This document shows, piece by piece, positions 52,790-61,873 of a stretch of DNA of 64,000 nt; within the stretch, counting starts at the first letter, position 1, and the number at the start of each line of letters is the position of its first letter. A model generated the notes under the pieces. The model saw nothing but the letters and a program-made list of their open reading frames with translations, ran no database searches and was not told the DNA's origin. Source of the DNA: CAVTBT01 sp963733065 (lineage in GTDB: Bacteria; Actinomycetota; Thermoleophilia; Gaiellales; Gaiellaceae); the NCBI GenBank assembly GCA_963733065.1, contig CAVTBT010000007.1:248001-312000 (forward strand), written 5' to 3'. Made by a program: the position numbers and the translations under genes.

Positions 52790-53692
52790 TTACGGGAGCG
52801 AGCGGAGCATATTGACCACGGCGGGCACGACGAGGATCACGAGCATCGCCGGGAAGATCAACAGCACGAGCGGGAAGACCATCTGCGTCGGCGCCTTCTG
52901 CGCCCGCTCTTCGGCCGCGGCGCGGCGCCGCTTGCGCATCTCGACGGCGAGGTTCCGCATCACCTGGCCGATCGAGATGCCGAGCGACTCGCCCTGGACG
53001 ACCGAGCGGGCGAAGATGCGCATGCCGCTCGTGTCCGCGCGCGCAGCGAGGTTCTCGAGTGTCTGCGTGGTGGACAGGCCCATGTTGTGCTCCTGGATGG
53101 CCAGGCGCATCTCGTCGCCGAGCACGCCCCGGATCTGGTTGGCGGCCAGGCGCAGCGCACCCGAGAGGCTGACGCCGGCCTCGACGGCGACGATCAGGAA
53201 GTCGATGAGCTCCGGGAGCGTGTTCTCGATCTCCTCGCGCCGCCGCTTTGTCTGCACGTGCACGAGGCCGAGCAGCCCGAACCAGCCGGCAGCCCCACCG
53301 GCGGCGACGACCACGATCAGCATGATCGGCGACCAGTCGCCGCGCACGCCGAGCCAGAGGAGGAAGACCCCGACGATGAGCGCGGCCATCGTCTGGTAGC
53401 CGAGGAACCGCGCCGGCGTCACCGTGTAGTGGCCCGCGGCGAGCAGGCGCCTGCGGAGATCGTCCTCGTGCAGCCACGAGAAGCGCGTGCCGAGGTACTT
53501 GCCGATCGACGTCGCGACGCGATCGAGGCCGCCGGCCTCCTCGTCCCGCAGCACCTCGGCCTCGCCGGCGAAGCCGTACTGGCCGATCTGCGTGACCATC
53601 TCGGCGGCGGCGCGCGGGCGGGTGAACGCGTGGACGACGAGCGCGACTGCCGAGGCGAGGATGACGAGACCGAGGATGAGCATGAGCGTCAT
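52790..53692 (-). CDS. tadC: Tad pilus inner-membrane protein TadC (T2SSF)
   Basis: 300 residues from the ATG at 53692. Hydrophobic helices lie at about 1-22, 100-150 and 270-295, around the T2SSF cytoplasmic domain (LPELIDFLIVAVEAGVSLSG, ARSVVQGESLGISIGQVMRN). With TadB it forms the membrane platform for Flp pilus assembly. Seven bases separate it from the tadB stop. Confidence 0.92.
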   Translation of the reverse strand: MTLMLILGLVILASAVALVVHAFTRPRAAAEMVTQIGQYGFAGEAEVLRDEEAGGLDRVATSIGKYLGTRFSWLHEDDLRRRLLAAGHYTVTPARFLGYQTMAALIVGVFLLWLGVRGDWSPIMLIVVVAAGGAAGWFGLLGLVHVQTKRRREEIENTLPELIDFLIVAVEAGVSLSGALRLAANQIRGVLGDEMRLAIQEHNMGLSTTQTLENLAARADTSGMRIFARSVVQGESLGISIGQVMRNLAVEMRKRRRAAAEERAQKAPTQMVFPLVLLIFPAMLVILVVPAVVNMLRSLP

Positions 53693-53699
53693 GAGCGAC

Positions 53700-55562
53700 C
53701 TAGACCTTGATCTCGACGATGCGCTTGATGACGAGAGAGCCGATCACGACCAGGATCCCGCAGAACACGAGCGTGATGATGCCGAGCGTCTCGTGGAGCA
53801 GCGGATCGAGGTAGTCGGGGTAGACCGCGAGGATGATGAGCAGCAGCACGAGGGGCATGAGCGAGACGATCCAGCGCGCCAGGCGCCCCTGCGCCGTCAG
53901 GACGCGGATGAGGCGGCGCGTCTCCATGCGGCCGCGGATGTTCTCGGCGACGCGGTCGATGACCTCGGCCGATGCGCCGCCGGTCTCGCGCTGGAGCAAC
54001 GCGACGAGCGCGACGTGCTCCATGTCCGGGCTGTCCATGCGCGCGGCGACCTTTCGCATCGCATCCTCGAGCGGGATGCCGAGCTGCTCGTCGGTGACGA
54101 CCCGGCGGAACTCGCTGCGCGAAGGCTCCGCGGCGTCGTCGGCCATGTGGGACAGCCCGCCGACGAGGCTGTGGCCGACGCGGAGCGACTGCGCGAGCAC
54201 GTCCAGGTTGTCCGAGAGCTGCTCGTCGAACAGCTGCTGCTGGCGCCGAACGCGGCGGTTGACGTACCAGTAGACGATCACCGGCCCGAGCGGCGCGAGC
54301 AGGAGCGCCCAACTCGTCCACGCCACCGAGAGCACGACCGCGATGCCGAAGCTGATCGCGAGCGCGATGATCATCAGCCAGCCGGGCGCCCGACGGATCC
54401 CCGCGAGATCGCAGCGCTCGGCGAACTTCTCTATCCAGCTACGCCGCTCGAGGGACTGCTCGAAGCGTTCGAACTTCGCCGCGAGGTCGTCGCGGTTGAG
54501 CAGCTTGCCCTCCTCGCCCATCTCGACGAAGCCGGCCATGCGGCTGCGCAGGCTGCGCCGGCGGAGGTCGAAGATGAGCCGCGCGGCGAGCAGGAGCAGC
54601 CCGACGATGACGCAGACGAGGAACACCATGAACGGCGTCGACTGGAGCACCTCGTCCGTGAGCGACCTGTCGATGGTGGGCGAGCTGAGCGCGAGCGCAG
54701 GCGCCGTGTACGTCGTGCGGAGCGGCCGGTACCCCGGGATCTGGACGGCGACCCGGACCTTCGCGTCCGCCGCCGCGAGCGATCGGTACATGAGCAGGTA
54801 CTCGTTGGCGAGCCTGAAGCCGAGGGCGTCGTAGATCTGCGTCAGCCCGCTCGAGTCCGATGCCTCGGAGTACGTGCCGCCGCTGCGCGCCGACAGGCGC
54901 TCGAGGGGCGGTGCGTAGTAGGCGGGCGACTGGAGCCCGACCGCGAAGAGGCGGATGCCGGTGTCGCGGAGCCTGCGGATGGCGTCCTCCAAAGAGAGGT
55001 CGCTGCCGACGTTCTGGCCGTCGGCGAGCAGGACGATCGTGCCGGTTGTCGAGCCGGAGTCCTGGATCTGGTCGATTGCGTAGTCGACGGCGTCGTAGAT
55101 GACCGTGCCGTACGCGGTGTCGGGTGTGCGCTGCAGCGCCTGGTCGATGCGGAGCGGGTCGCTCGTGAACGGGAGCAGCAGCGTGACCTCGTCGTTGAAC
55201 GTCGCGACCGAGAGCTTCTGCGACGGGTTGCGCTGTTCGGCGAACGCGCGCGCCGCGGCCATTGCGTCGGTGATCGGGTCTCCGCGCATCGTCAGGCTCG
55301 CGTCGATCAGGAGCATCGTGGAGGTGTCCGCGCCCGGCGGCGCGACGACGAGGTCGCTGACCGGCTCGCCGTTCTCTGTGACCCCCACGTTGTCCGCGGT
55401 GAGGCGCTGCCGCTCAGGCAGCGTCAGGCTGAGTCGCTTCTCGGGGAAACGGCTCGTCGACTGGACGAGCTCGGGCTGCCCGGATCCGGCGGCCGCCGAG
55501 GCCGCGAGCGCCGCCACGGCGGCGGCCAGGAGGACGAGCAGGCCCGCGACGCGCCGGGTCAC
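53700..55562 (-). CDS. tadB: TadB pilus platform protein with an N-terminal von Willebrand A domain
   Basis: 620 residues from a GTG that overlaps the tadA stop (GTGA). A signal peptide (VTRRVAGLLVLLAAAVAALA) leads into a vWA domain (about 75-260) with the MIDAS-like STMLLIDASLTM and TIVLLADGQN. A transmembrane helix near 340-365 and the T2SSF region (DVLAQSLRVGHSLVGGLSHM, LLQRETGGASAEVIDRVAEN) with C-terminal helices complete the protein. TadB proteins normally lack the vWA part, so the extracellular vWA could sense or bind surfaces or pilus subunits. Confidence 0.92.
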   Translation of the reverse strand: MTRRVAGLLVLLAAAVAALAASAAAGSGQPELVQSTSRFPEKRLSLTLPERQRLTADNVGVTENGEPVSDLVVAPPGADTSTMLLIDASLTMRGDPITDAMAAARAFAEQRNPSQKLSVATFNDEVTLLLPFTSDPLRIDQALQRTPDTAYGTVIYDAVDYAIDQIQDSGSTTGTIVLLADGQNVGSDLSLEDAIRRLRDTGIRLFAVGLQSPAYYAPPLERLSARSGGTYSEASDSSGLTQIYDALGFRLANEYLLMYRSLAAADAKVRVAVQIPGYRPLRTTYTAPALALSSPTIDRSLTDEVLQSTPFMVFLVCVIVGLLLLAARLIFDLRRRSLRSRMAGFVEMGEEGKLLNRDDLAAKFERFEQSLERRSWIEKFAERCDLAGIRRAPGWLMIIALAISFGIAVVLSVAWTSWALLLAPLGPVIVYWYVNRRVRRQQQLFDEQLSDNLDVLAQSLRVGHSLVGGLSHMADDAAEPSRSEFRRVVTDEQLGIPLEDAMRKVAARMDSPDMEHVALVALLQRETGGASAEVIDRVAENIRGRMETRRLIRVLTAQGRLARWIVSLMPLVLLLIILAVYPDYLDPLLHETLGIITLVFCGILVVIGSLVIKRIVEIKV

Positions 55563-56911
55563 CGAGCGGCCAGCCTCGCCGATAGCGTCATCGGGGCACC
55601 GGCGCGGAACATGTCGGCCGGCAGGGTAATGCCGCGCCGGTCGAACTTGTGCGTGAAGATCGGCCGCAGGCCGGTCGCGTACAGCCGGCCGACGATGGTG
55701 CGATCGGGCGCGATCGACTCCACCTTGAACTCGAACAGGTCCTGGAGCGTGATCACCTCCGACTCCATGCGCTGCACCTCGGTGATCGTCGTCACCTTGC
55801 GCGAGCCGTCGTCGAGGCGGTCGAGGTGGACGATGAGGTCGAGCGCCGACGACGCCTGCTGGCGGATCGCGCGTACCGGCAGCTCGAGGCCAGCCATCAG
55901 CACCATCGTCTCGATGCGGTGAAGCGCGTCCCGCGATGAGTTGGCGTGCACCGTGCAGAGCGAGCCGTCGTGGCCCGTGTTCATGGCCTGCAGCATGTCG
56001 ACGGTCTCGGGGCCGCGGATCTCGCCCACGATGATGCGGTCCGGCCGCATGCGCAGTGAGTTCCGGACGAGCTCGCGGATCGGCACCTCGCCCTCGCCCT
56101 CGATGTTCTTCGGACGCGACTCGAGCCGCAGCACGTGTCGCTGCTGGAGCTGGAGCTCGGCCGCGTCCTCGATCGTGATGATCCGGTCGTCGTCCGGCAC
56201 GCTCGCGGAGAGCGCGTTCAGCAGCGTCGTCTTGCCGGTGCCGGTGCCGCCCGAGATCAGGATGTTCAGCTCGGCCCGGACGCACAGCTCGAGGAATTCG
56301 ACGGCGTCCTGGGACAGCGTGCCGAGGTTCACGAGGTCGTCGAGCGTCAGGCGCCGCTTGCCGAACTTGCGGATCGTGAGCAGCGGTCCGCTCAGCGAGA
56401 GCGGCGGCACGATGGCGTTGACGCGGCTGCCGTCCGGCAGGCGGGCGTCGGCCATCGGCGAGGCCTCGTCGACGCGGCGCCCGACCTGGGCGACGATCTT
56501 GTTGATGATCCGGCGCAGGTGCGAATCGTCCGTAAAGCGGACGGTCGTCTCGTAGAGCCGTCCCTGACGCTCGATCCAGATCTCGGAGGGCCCGTTGACC
56601 ATGATCTCGGTCACGGAGTCGTCTGCAAGCAGCCGTTCCAGAGGCCCGTAGCCGACGATGTCGTCGGCGATCTCGGCAGTCAGCCGCTCGCGGTCCTCGC
56701 GGCCGAGCGTCGCCTCGGTGGCGAGGGCGCTTCGGATCTCCGCGACGACACGGTCGCGCAGCTCCTCCGGCTCGACGTTCTGGTTGAAGATCTGCGGGCC
56801 GATCGTGCTGATGACCAGCATGTGGATCTGGTTCTTGAGATCGGCGAACGGCTCCTTGCGCGGTGCCTGCTGTTCGCGACGCGCGCTGCTCAGCCTCTCG
56901 TGTAGCTCCAT
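55559..56911 (-). CDS. tadA: Tad/CpaF secretion ATPase
   Basis: 450 residues from the ATG at 56911. An N-terminal helical region (IVGYGPLERLLADDSVTEIM, MVNGPSEIWIERQGRLYE) precedes the ATPase with Walker A LISGGTGTGKTTLLNALS. The Asp box and Walker B-like region follow (EDAAELQLQQRHVLRLESRP, RPDRIIVGEIRGPETVDML), with the His box MNTGHDGSLCTVHAN. It powers pilus extrusion. Confidence 0.95.
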   Translation of the reverse strand: MELHERLSSARREQQAPRKEPFADLKNQIHMLVISTIGPQIFNQNVEPEELRDRVVAEIRSALATEATLGREDRERLTAEIADDIVGYGPLERLLADDSVTEIMVNGPSEIWIERQGRLYETTVRFTDDSHLRRIINKIVAQVGRRVDEASPMADARLPDGSRVNAIVPPLSLSGPLLTIRKFGKRRLTLDDLVNLGTLSQDAVEFLELCVRAELNILISGGTGTGKTTLLNALSASVPDDDRIITIEDAAELQLQQRHVLRLESRPKNIEGEGEVPIRELVRNSLRMRPDRIIVGEIRGPETVDMLQAMNTGHDGSLCTVHANSSRDALHRIETMVLMAGLELPVRAIRQQASSALDLIVHLDRLDDGSRKVTTITEVQRMESEVITLQDLFEFKVESIAPDRTIVGRLYATGLRPIFTHKFDRRGITLPADMFRAGAPMTLSARLAAR

Positions 56912-56917
56912 GACGGT

Positions 56918-58123
56918 CTAGCTCCTTCGTCCGAACAGCCGCCGGCGGGCCGCCGCCGGCTCCTGGTCCGTCGGGATGTCGCCGTTGGCCTGGTCGTCGC
57001 GCGTGGCGAGCATGGTCGCCAGGCCGCGGAACGCTTGCGCGGCCTCCGAGTCGGGCTTCGACACGACGATCGGCACGCCTTCGTTGATCGCGCGCGGGAT
57101 CTCGCGGTCGCTCGGCACGAGCACATCCGGCTCCCGCCCGAGGACGGCGATGACGTCGCTCGGCGAGATGCCGACCCGGCTGTGCGCGCGGTTCAGCACC
57201 ATCTTGACGCTGGCCTCGTCGTGCCCCATCAGGCTCAGCGTCTCGAGGCCGAGCTTCGTGTTCTTCAGGGAGAGCGAGTCGAGCATTCCGACCATGATCA
57301 GATCGGTCGACGCGTCGATCGACGTGATCACTTCCGGCGTGAAGCCGGGAGGCGTGTCGACGATGACGTAGTCCTGCGTCAGCCGCAGCAGGGAGTAGAC
57401 GTCGCGGAGCAACTCGGCCGAGACGACGCTCGCCTGGTCCGGCCGCGCCGGGGCGAGCAGCGCCCGTGCGCCGGACGAGTGCGGCGTCAGGTAGTGGTTG
57501 AGCTTCTCGACGTCGAGCGTGCCGCCGGCGAGCGCGAGATCGTAGAACGTCGCCTCCGGCGCCATGCCCATCGTCAGCGCGACGTCGCCGAACTGCAGGT
57601 CGATGTCGACGATGGTGGAGGCGTGGCCCGCCTGCGCGAGCGCCACGGCCAGGTTGGCGGACGTGAGCGTCTTGCCCGTGCCGCCCTTCGGCCCGAGCAC
57701 GATCACGAGTCGCGCGAGCTCCGCGCCGCCGCCGACGCCCTCGGTCTCCTTCCGGGCGACGACCTTGCTGATCGCGAACGCGATCTGCTCACGGCTCTGG
57801 GGCAGCATGAGGATGTCGTCGGCGCCGGCTTCGAGCAGGCGCCGCACGAAGCCGTTCGACGAGCCTTCGCTGAGGACGAGCACCGAGCGTCCCGGTCCTG
57901 CCTGGCGGGCCGCGTCGACGAGGAGGAGCGTCCGGTCCGAGTACCCCACCGACGCGACGACCAGCAGGTCGAACGGCAACTGCTCGAGCTTCGCCCGCGC
58001 GTCGTCGAGATTGCTGAACACGCCCACGATGTGGACGCCCTCGCCCTCGGGCACGCTGCCCGCGATCGAGTCGAGCTCGAGTGCGGGATCGACGGCGATC
58101 AGCGTGCGGACGAGGCGGCTCAC
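56918..58123 (-). CDS. tadZ: Tad pilus localisation ATPase TadZ/CpaE
   Basis: 401 residues from GTG/ATG near 58123. The N-terminal receiver-like domain (about 1-130) lacks a clear phospho-acceptor. The MinD/ParA-like ATPase has the deviant Walker A VLGPKGGTGKTLTSANLAVA, Walker A' IVDIDLQFGDVALTMG and VIVDTPPGFTPEV. It positions the Tad machine at cell poles. It lies 7 bases upstream of tadA and 8 bases downstream of cpaB. Confidence 0.92.
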   Translation of the reverse strand: MSRLVRTLIAVDPALELDSIAGSVPEGEGVHIVGVFSNLDDARAKLEQLPFDLLVVASVGYSDRTLLLVDAARQAGPGRSVLVLSEGSSNGFVRRLLEAGADDILMLPQSREQIAFAISKVVARKETEGVGGGAELARLVIVLGPKGGTGKTLTSANLAVALAQAGHASTIVDIDLQFGDVALTMGMAPEATFYDLALAGGTLDVEKLNHYLTPHSSGARALLAPARPDQASVVSAELLRDVYSLLRLTQDYVIVDTPPGFTPEVITSIDASTDLIMVGMLDSLSLKNTKLGLETLSLMGHDEASVKMVLNRAHSRVGISPSDVIAVLGREPDVLVPSDREIPRAINEGVPIVVSKPDSEAAQAFRGLATMLATRDDQANGDIPTDQEPAAARRRLFGRRS

Positions 58124-58130
58124 GCGTGGG

Positions 58131-58859
58131 TCACCGGCCCCTCGGCCTCGAGTTGAGCACGCTCTGGATGCTGGCGGCGTCCGGCCGCGTCGGCGTCGCG
58201 CCGGCGCTCGGCCTGATCACGAAGTACATCTGGGTGTTGTCCGCGGCATAGGCGAAGTCCGCGGCCTCGTTCTGGTCGATGCGGAGCATGAGGTTGCCCT
58301 CGTCGTCCTCGTTGGGAACGGTGAGCACCAGCACGTCCGCCTTGAACAGCTTCACGAGCGGCTGGCCGTTGGACTGCGCGCCCAGGCTGACGTACAGGTC
58401 GACCCGGTCGCCGCTCTCGAGCTGCGACAGGCTGCCGTGGACGTTGTCGACGTTGACCGAGATCGCCCGCTGCTTGCCGGTGATCTGCGTGTCGACGGCG
58501 CTCGACGTGCCGCTCGAGAAGTCGGCGGTCGTGATCTGCTGGCCGGGGTAGATGTCCGCGCTCGCCACACGGTCGTTGAGGTACGCCGGGTCGACGACCG
58601 CGCCGGACTTGACGTCGCGCCGCTGGATGTCGGCCACCGTGTAGCTCTGCTCCGCCGCGATCAGGTCGCCGGGCGTGCCCTTGACGATCAGGCTGTTGGC
58701 GACCAGCACCGACGACCGGGCCGCATCGCCCTGGATGCTGTTGCGGTAGCGATCGAGGTAGAGCAGCAGCAAGAGCCCGGCCACCACGGCGGCCGCGATG
58801 CCGACCCCGATCGCCCAGCTCCTCGACGCCGTCATCCGCTCGGACAGGCTGTTGATCAT
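58131..58859 (-). CDS. cpaB: Flp pilus assembly protein CpaB/RcpC (SAF domain)
   Basis: 242 residues from the ATG at 58859. A membrane anchor (about 16-36) is followed by an SAF domain (VLVANSLIVKGTPGDLIAAE, IYPGQQITTADF) and the RcpC/CpaB domain (RAISVNVDNVHGSLSQLESG, RVDLYVSLG). It acts in the periplasm or wall zone with the pilus channel. Confidence 0.9.
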   Translation of the reverse strand: MINSLSERMTASRSWAIGVGIAAAVVAGLLLLLYLDRYRNSIQGDAARSSVLVANSLIVKGTPGDLIAAEQSYTVADIQRRDVKSGAVVDPAYLNDRVASADIYPGQQITTADFSSGTSSAVDTQITGKQRAISVNVDNVHGSLSQLESGDRVDLYVSLGAQSNGQPLVKLFKADVLVLTVPNEDDEGNLMLRIDQNEAADFAYAADNTQMYFVIRPSAGATPTRPDAASIQSVLNSRPRGR

Positions 58860-58911
58860 CTAGACGCTCCTTTGGCTTTCACGGTACTTCGACATATCGA
58901 CGTCCTGATCC

Positions 58912-60855
58912 TTAATCGGTGAGTACGGCCATGCAGATGCCGAGCTCGCCGAAGTCGCACGGGTCCGGGGTCTCGGGCGCGCCGGAGACCGAGTTGACGG
59001 AGGTGATGAAGTGGCCCCACACCTTGCCGTCATCGTTGCCGGCCCCAGGATACGCGTCGTTGCCCGAGCACCCGTCCCGTCCCAACCGGTGACGTAGAAG
59101 CCAGCGAGCTTCACCACGGGTGCGACGCGCGGCAGCGTCGCTCCAGGTGGAGCCGGGTCGTGACGGCGACGACGACGAACCGCGGGATCGCCCGGCTCGG
59201 GTAGCGGATCGTTCGCGGGTTCGTCGGCCAGTCGTTCGGGGTGCACGGGGTCTCGAAGCGAGCATCCAGGCCGTTGCGCGGAACGCCGCGAACCCGGTGG
59301 TCGATGATCTCCAAGCAGTCGGGTGGCGGCGATGGGGGTGAACGTCGCAGGCGGGAGGTTGCCGGTCGTGAAGCCCGCTGCAGTCTCCCGTCGCGCGTGT
59401 TGACGCGGTACGGCGATCGGCACCCGTTCTTCGGTCTCCGACTGCTGCGCTGGTGCCCTGGTCGCAGTCGACGACCTGCTCCCGTTGCCTGCGACGTCGA
59501 GGACGACCGGCGTCGGGTCGCTGGGATTCGCGACCTGCGAAGCGTCGGCTCTACACCGACGGCGATGTGGAGGAGCGGCTGCGAGCCGGTCGTGAACGTG
59601 TGATCCTCGACGCCGCCGAGCTCGTGAAGCTGAAGAACTTCACCGGACCGGAGTTCTGCGTCGACGCCAGTACGGATGCGCGACATCCGTGAAGGCGGCC
59701 CAGTGCCATCCGCGGTTTCCCACTGAATGTCCCACGGCCCGATACGACCGTCGCCCGGTGCCGACCGTCACGTTTCGCTCGAACCATCCGGCGTGCCACG
59801 TCATCGGCTCGCCGTCCAGCTGGACCTGCGCAAGTTGGTCGGGAGCCTGCGTCGGGTCGTCGGTGCCGGTGCCAAAGTCGATCTGGGCGCGGACAGTGAC
59901 CGTGCAGGGGGCGCTGTGGATGAAGTACGGCGAGGACGCGTCGGCGCAGCCCGGTGAGCATAAGTTCGACGTCGAGCAGTCGGGGTTCCTGCGACGTGCC
60001 GGGCGGGATCGTGTCCGGGAAGCCGCGGATGAATCCGAGACCGGAGGTGCTGCCTATCGCCCGCGTAGCACACGTCTGTTCGGGATTGCTCCGCAGATCG
60101 AGCTCAGCGAGCCACTGAGCGGCGGGTTGGCGAGTCGGCTGGCCAGGACGATGATCCCGGTTCGGGCGGCGACAGTCGAACTGTGCGTCCGCCTCCCACA
60201 TCGTCACGGACACGCCGTTCACTGTCGTGCCTGCTGCCCTTGACGAGCGGATGGCTCGAGATGAGCATCGCCGGTCTGCTCGTTCACTACGAGCGCAGCC
60301 ACGGTTCGCGGATCGAACTCTGGGACCGACCAGGGCACCATCCGCTTCATCTGTTCAAGGCGGCGGAGTCTCGAGCTTCGCCCGCGCCTTGACGTCGATC
60401 AGCCCGACGTCCTCGAAGACGCCGGGCAGGATCGTCGCGATGTCGCTGTCCATCGCCTTGACGTCCAGCGACGCGGGGAAGTCGCACGGCTCACCGGTGC
60501 CGAAATCCGCGCTCGGCGGGTAGCCGTCGGCGTTCAGCGCGATGTCCACCTCCGCCGGTCCGTCGGCGCCGATCTGAGGGTTGAAGCTGCCTGGATCCGC
60601 ACCGGCGTAGCGCCGGGCAGAGGCCTCGATCGCCTCGTTCGCCAGATCCGGCGCGTAGCCGCAGAACGTGAAGTCGAGGGCGGTGGCGAACACGCTGGCG
60701 TCGACCTGGGTCCGTAGGTGGCGGCGGTGCTCGAACCAGTTGCCGACGTTGATCACGAACCCGAACATCACGATCATCGCCCCGGTCAGGACCAGGAAGA
60801 GCACGTAGACCACGCCGCTCTCGTCGCTTCGGAGCTCAGCGAGGCGGCTCAGCAC
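58912..60855 (-). pseudogene. TadG-like pilus-associated protein, heavily frameshifted
   Basis: The N-terminus (60855 down to about 60360) is a clean TadE/TadG-like module (SDESGVVYVLFLVLTGAMIV, NVGNWFEHRRHLRTQVDASV). Beyond it, from about 60360 to 58912, pieces of one protein appear in all three minus frames. They end with KVWGHFITSVNSVSGAPETP and DPCDFGELGICMAVLTD. Many single-base indels are needed to reconnect them into about 640 residues. The N-terminal overlap with tadE (60849-60855) supports a real operon member. The defect may be sequence error or decay. Confidence 0.7.
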
Positions 60856-61361
60856 GACCCGGCCTCGGCGAGCAGACGGTTGGCGGTCGGCGTGCGCTCG
60901 AGCCGCATCGTGGCCGACGCCGTCAGGTCGAACGATCCGACCTGGTTGTCGGCGCCGAACAGGCGGTTGACGAGCGCGAGCGTGTAGGTGGTGGTGACCG
61001 CGACTCGCACCGGGTCGCCGAGCTCGCTGCCCTCCGGAAAGCAGATGTCGACCTCCATCGGCGTCGCGTTGCCGCCGGTTGAGATCAGGTCTTCAGCGAT
61101 CGCCCGATCCTTGAGGTAGTCGACGAGCGACGGGCATCCGGAGGTGTCGTCGTCCGGACAGCCCGGCCACTTGTTGACCGCCGCGTAGCGAGCGCCCTCG
61201 TTGGCGATGTGCGACAGGTTGATCCAGTAGCCGAGGCCCTTGCCGAACTCGATCAGCCCGAAGGCGAGGATCAGGAAGACCGGAAGGATGACGAGGAACT
61301 CGACGACAGCCTGCCCGCGCTCGTCTCCGCGCATGCGGCGGCGTACGGCGGCAGGCCGCAT
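60849..61361 (-). CDS. tadE: TadE-family minor pilin
   Basis: 170 residues from the ATG at 61361. The TadE signature is a short basic leader then DERGQAVVEFLVILPVFLIL, with the prepilin-like G-x-x-x-x-E and a long hydrophobic helix, followed by a soluble C-terminal domain with paired cysteines (WPGCPDDDTSGCPSL). It would be processed by a prepilin peptidase not present in the window. Confidence 0.9.
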   Translation of the reverse strand: MRPAAVRRRMRGDERGQAVVEFLVILPVFLILAFGLIEFGKGLGYWINLSHIANEGARYAAVNKWPGCPDDDTSGCPSLVDYLKDRAIAEDLISTGGNATPMEVDICFPEGSELGDPVRVAVTTTYTLALVNRLFGADNQVGSFDLTASATMRLERTPTANRLLAEAGSC

Positions 61362-61558
61362 CAGAACGCTTCCCGAAGTCCGCGCACGGACTCAGAGTAT
61401 GGCGCGAACACCGGCGTTGCCAAAGATCGCCGGGCGAGCGCGCTCGGAGGTGACACGCGGTTGTGCGATCTGCGGCTCGACCCCACCAACGGAAGGAGCG
61501 CCGGCCGGCATGGTCTACAACCCAGCCGGCCGGCGCGGAAGTGTTCGAACGGAAGCCC

Positions 61559-61756
61559 TTACGGCAGGTCGGAGATCCTGCTGCCGATCTCTCCGAAGGT
61601 GTTGCTGATGGAATCTTCGAAGAGTCCCACCGCGACCATCACGCCTACCGCGATCAGGCCGATAAGGACGACGTACTCAACGAGGCCCTGGCCCTCTTCG
61701 CGATCACGAAGGCCCGCAATCCAGTTCTGGAAGCGCACCATCATCGCGTTTGCCAT
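61559..61756 (-). CDS. flp: Flp/Fap major pilin
   Basis: 65 residues from the ATG at 61756, with GGGAGGAAAC upstream. The pre-pilin cleavage region lies before EGQGLVEYVVLIGLIAVGVM, which has the conserved Glu (+5) and Tyr. The C-terminus is a short variable tail. It is the first gene of the Tad cluster, about 200 bases upstream of tadE. Confidence 0.93.
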   Translation of the reverse strand: MANAMMVRFQNWIAGLRDREEGQGLVEYVVLIGLIAVGVMVAVGLFEDSISNTFGEIGSRISDLP

Positions 61757-61775
61757 GTGGATGTTTCCTCCCTTT

Positions 61776-61817
61776 CGGGGCCAGGCCCCGACATTGACGC
61801 CCCCGATGCACCGGGGG
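61776..61817 (-). promoter_or_regulatory. Hairpins in the flp leader
   Basis: Two perfect stems lie just upstream of the flp ribosome site: CGGGGCC/GGCCCCG (61776-61790) and CCCCCG/CGGGGG (61800-61817). They could stabilise the highly expressed pilin mRNA or gate its translation. Confidence 0.45.
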
Positions 61818-61873
61818 TCGCATCCAGGATGCGTCGCGGCGACAGTAACCGCAACTGATCAAACGGCTAGTCC

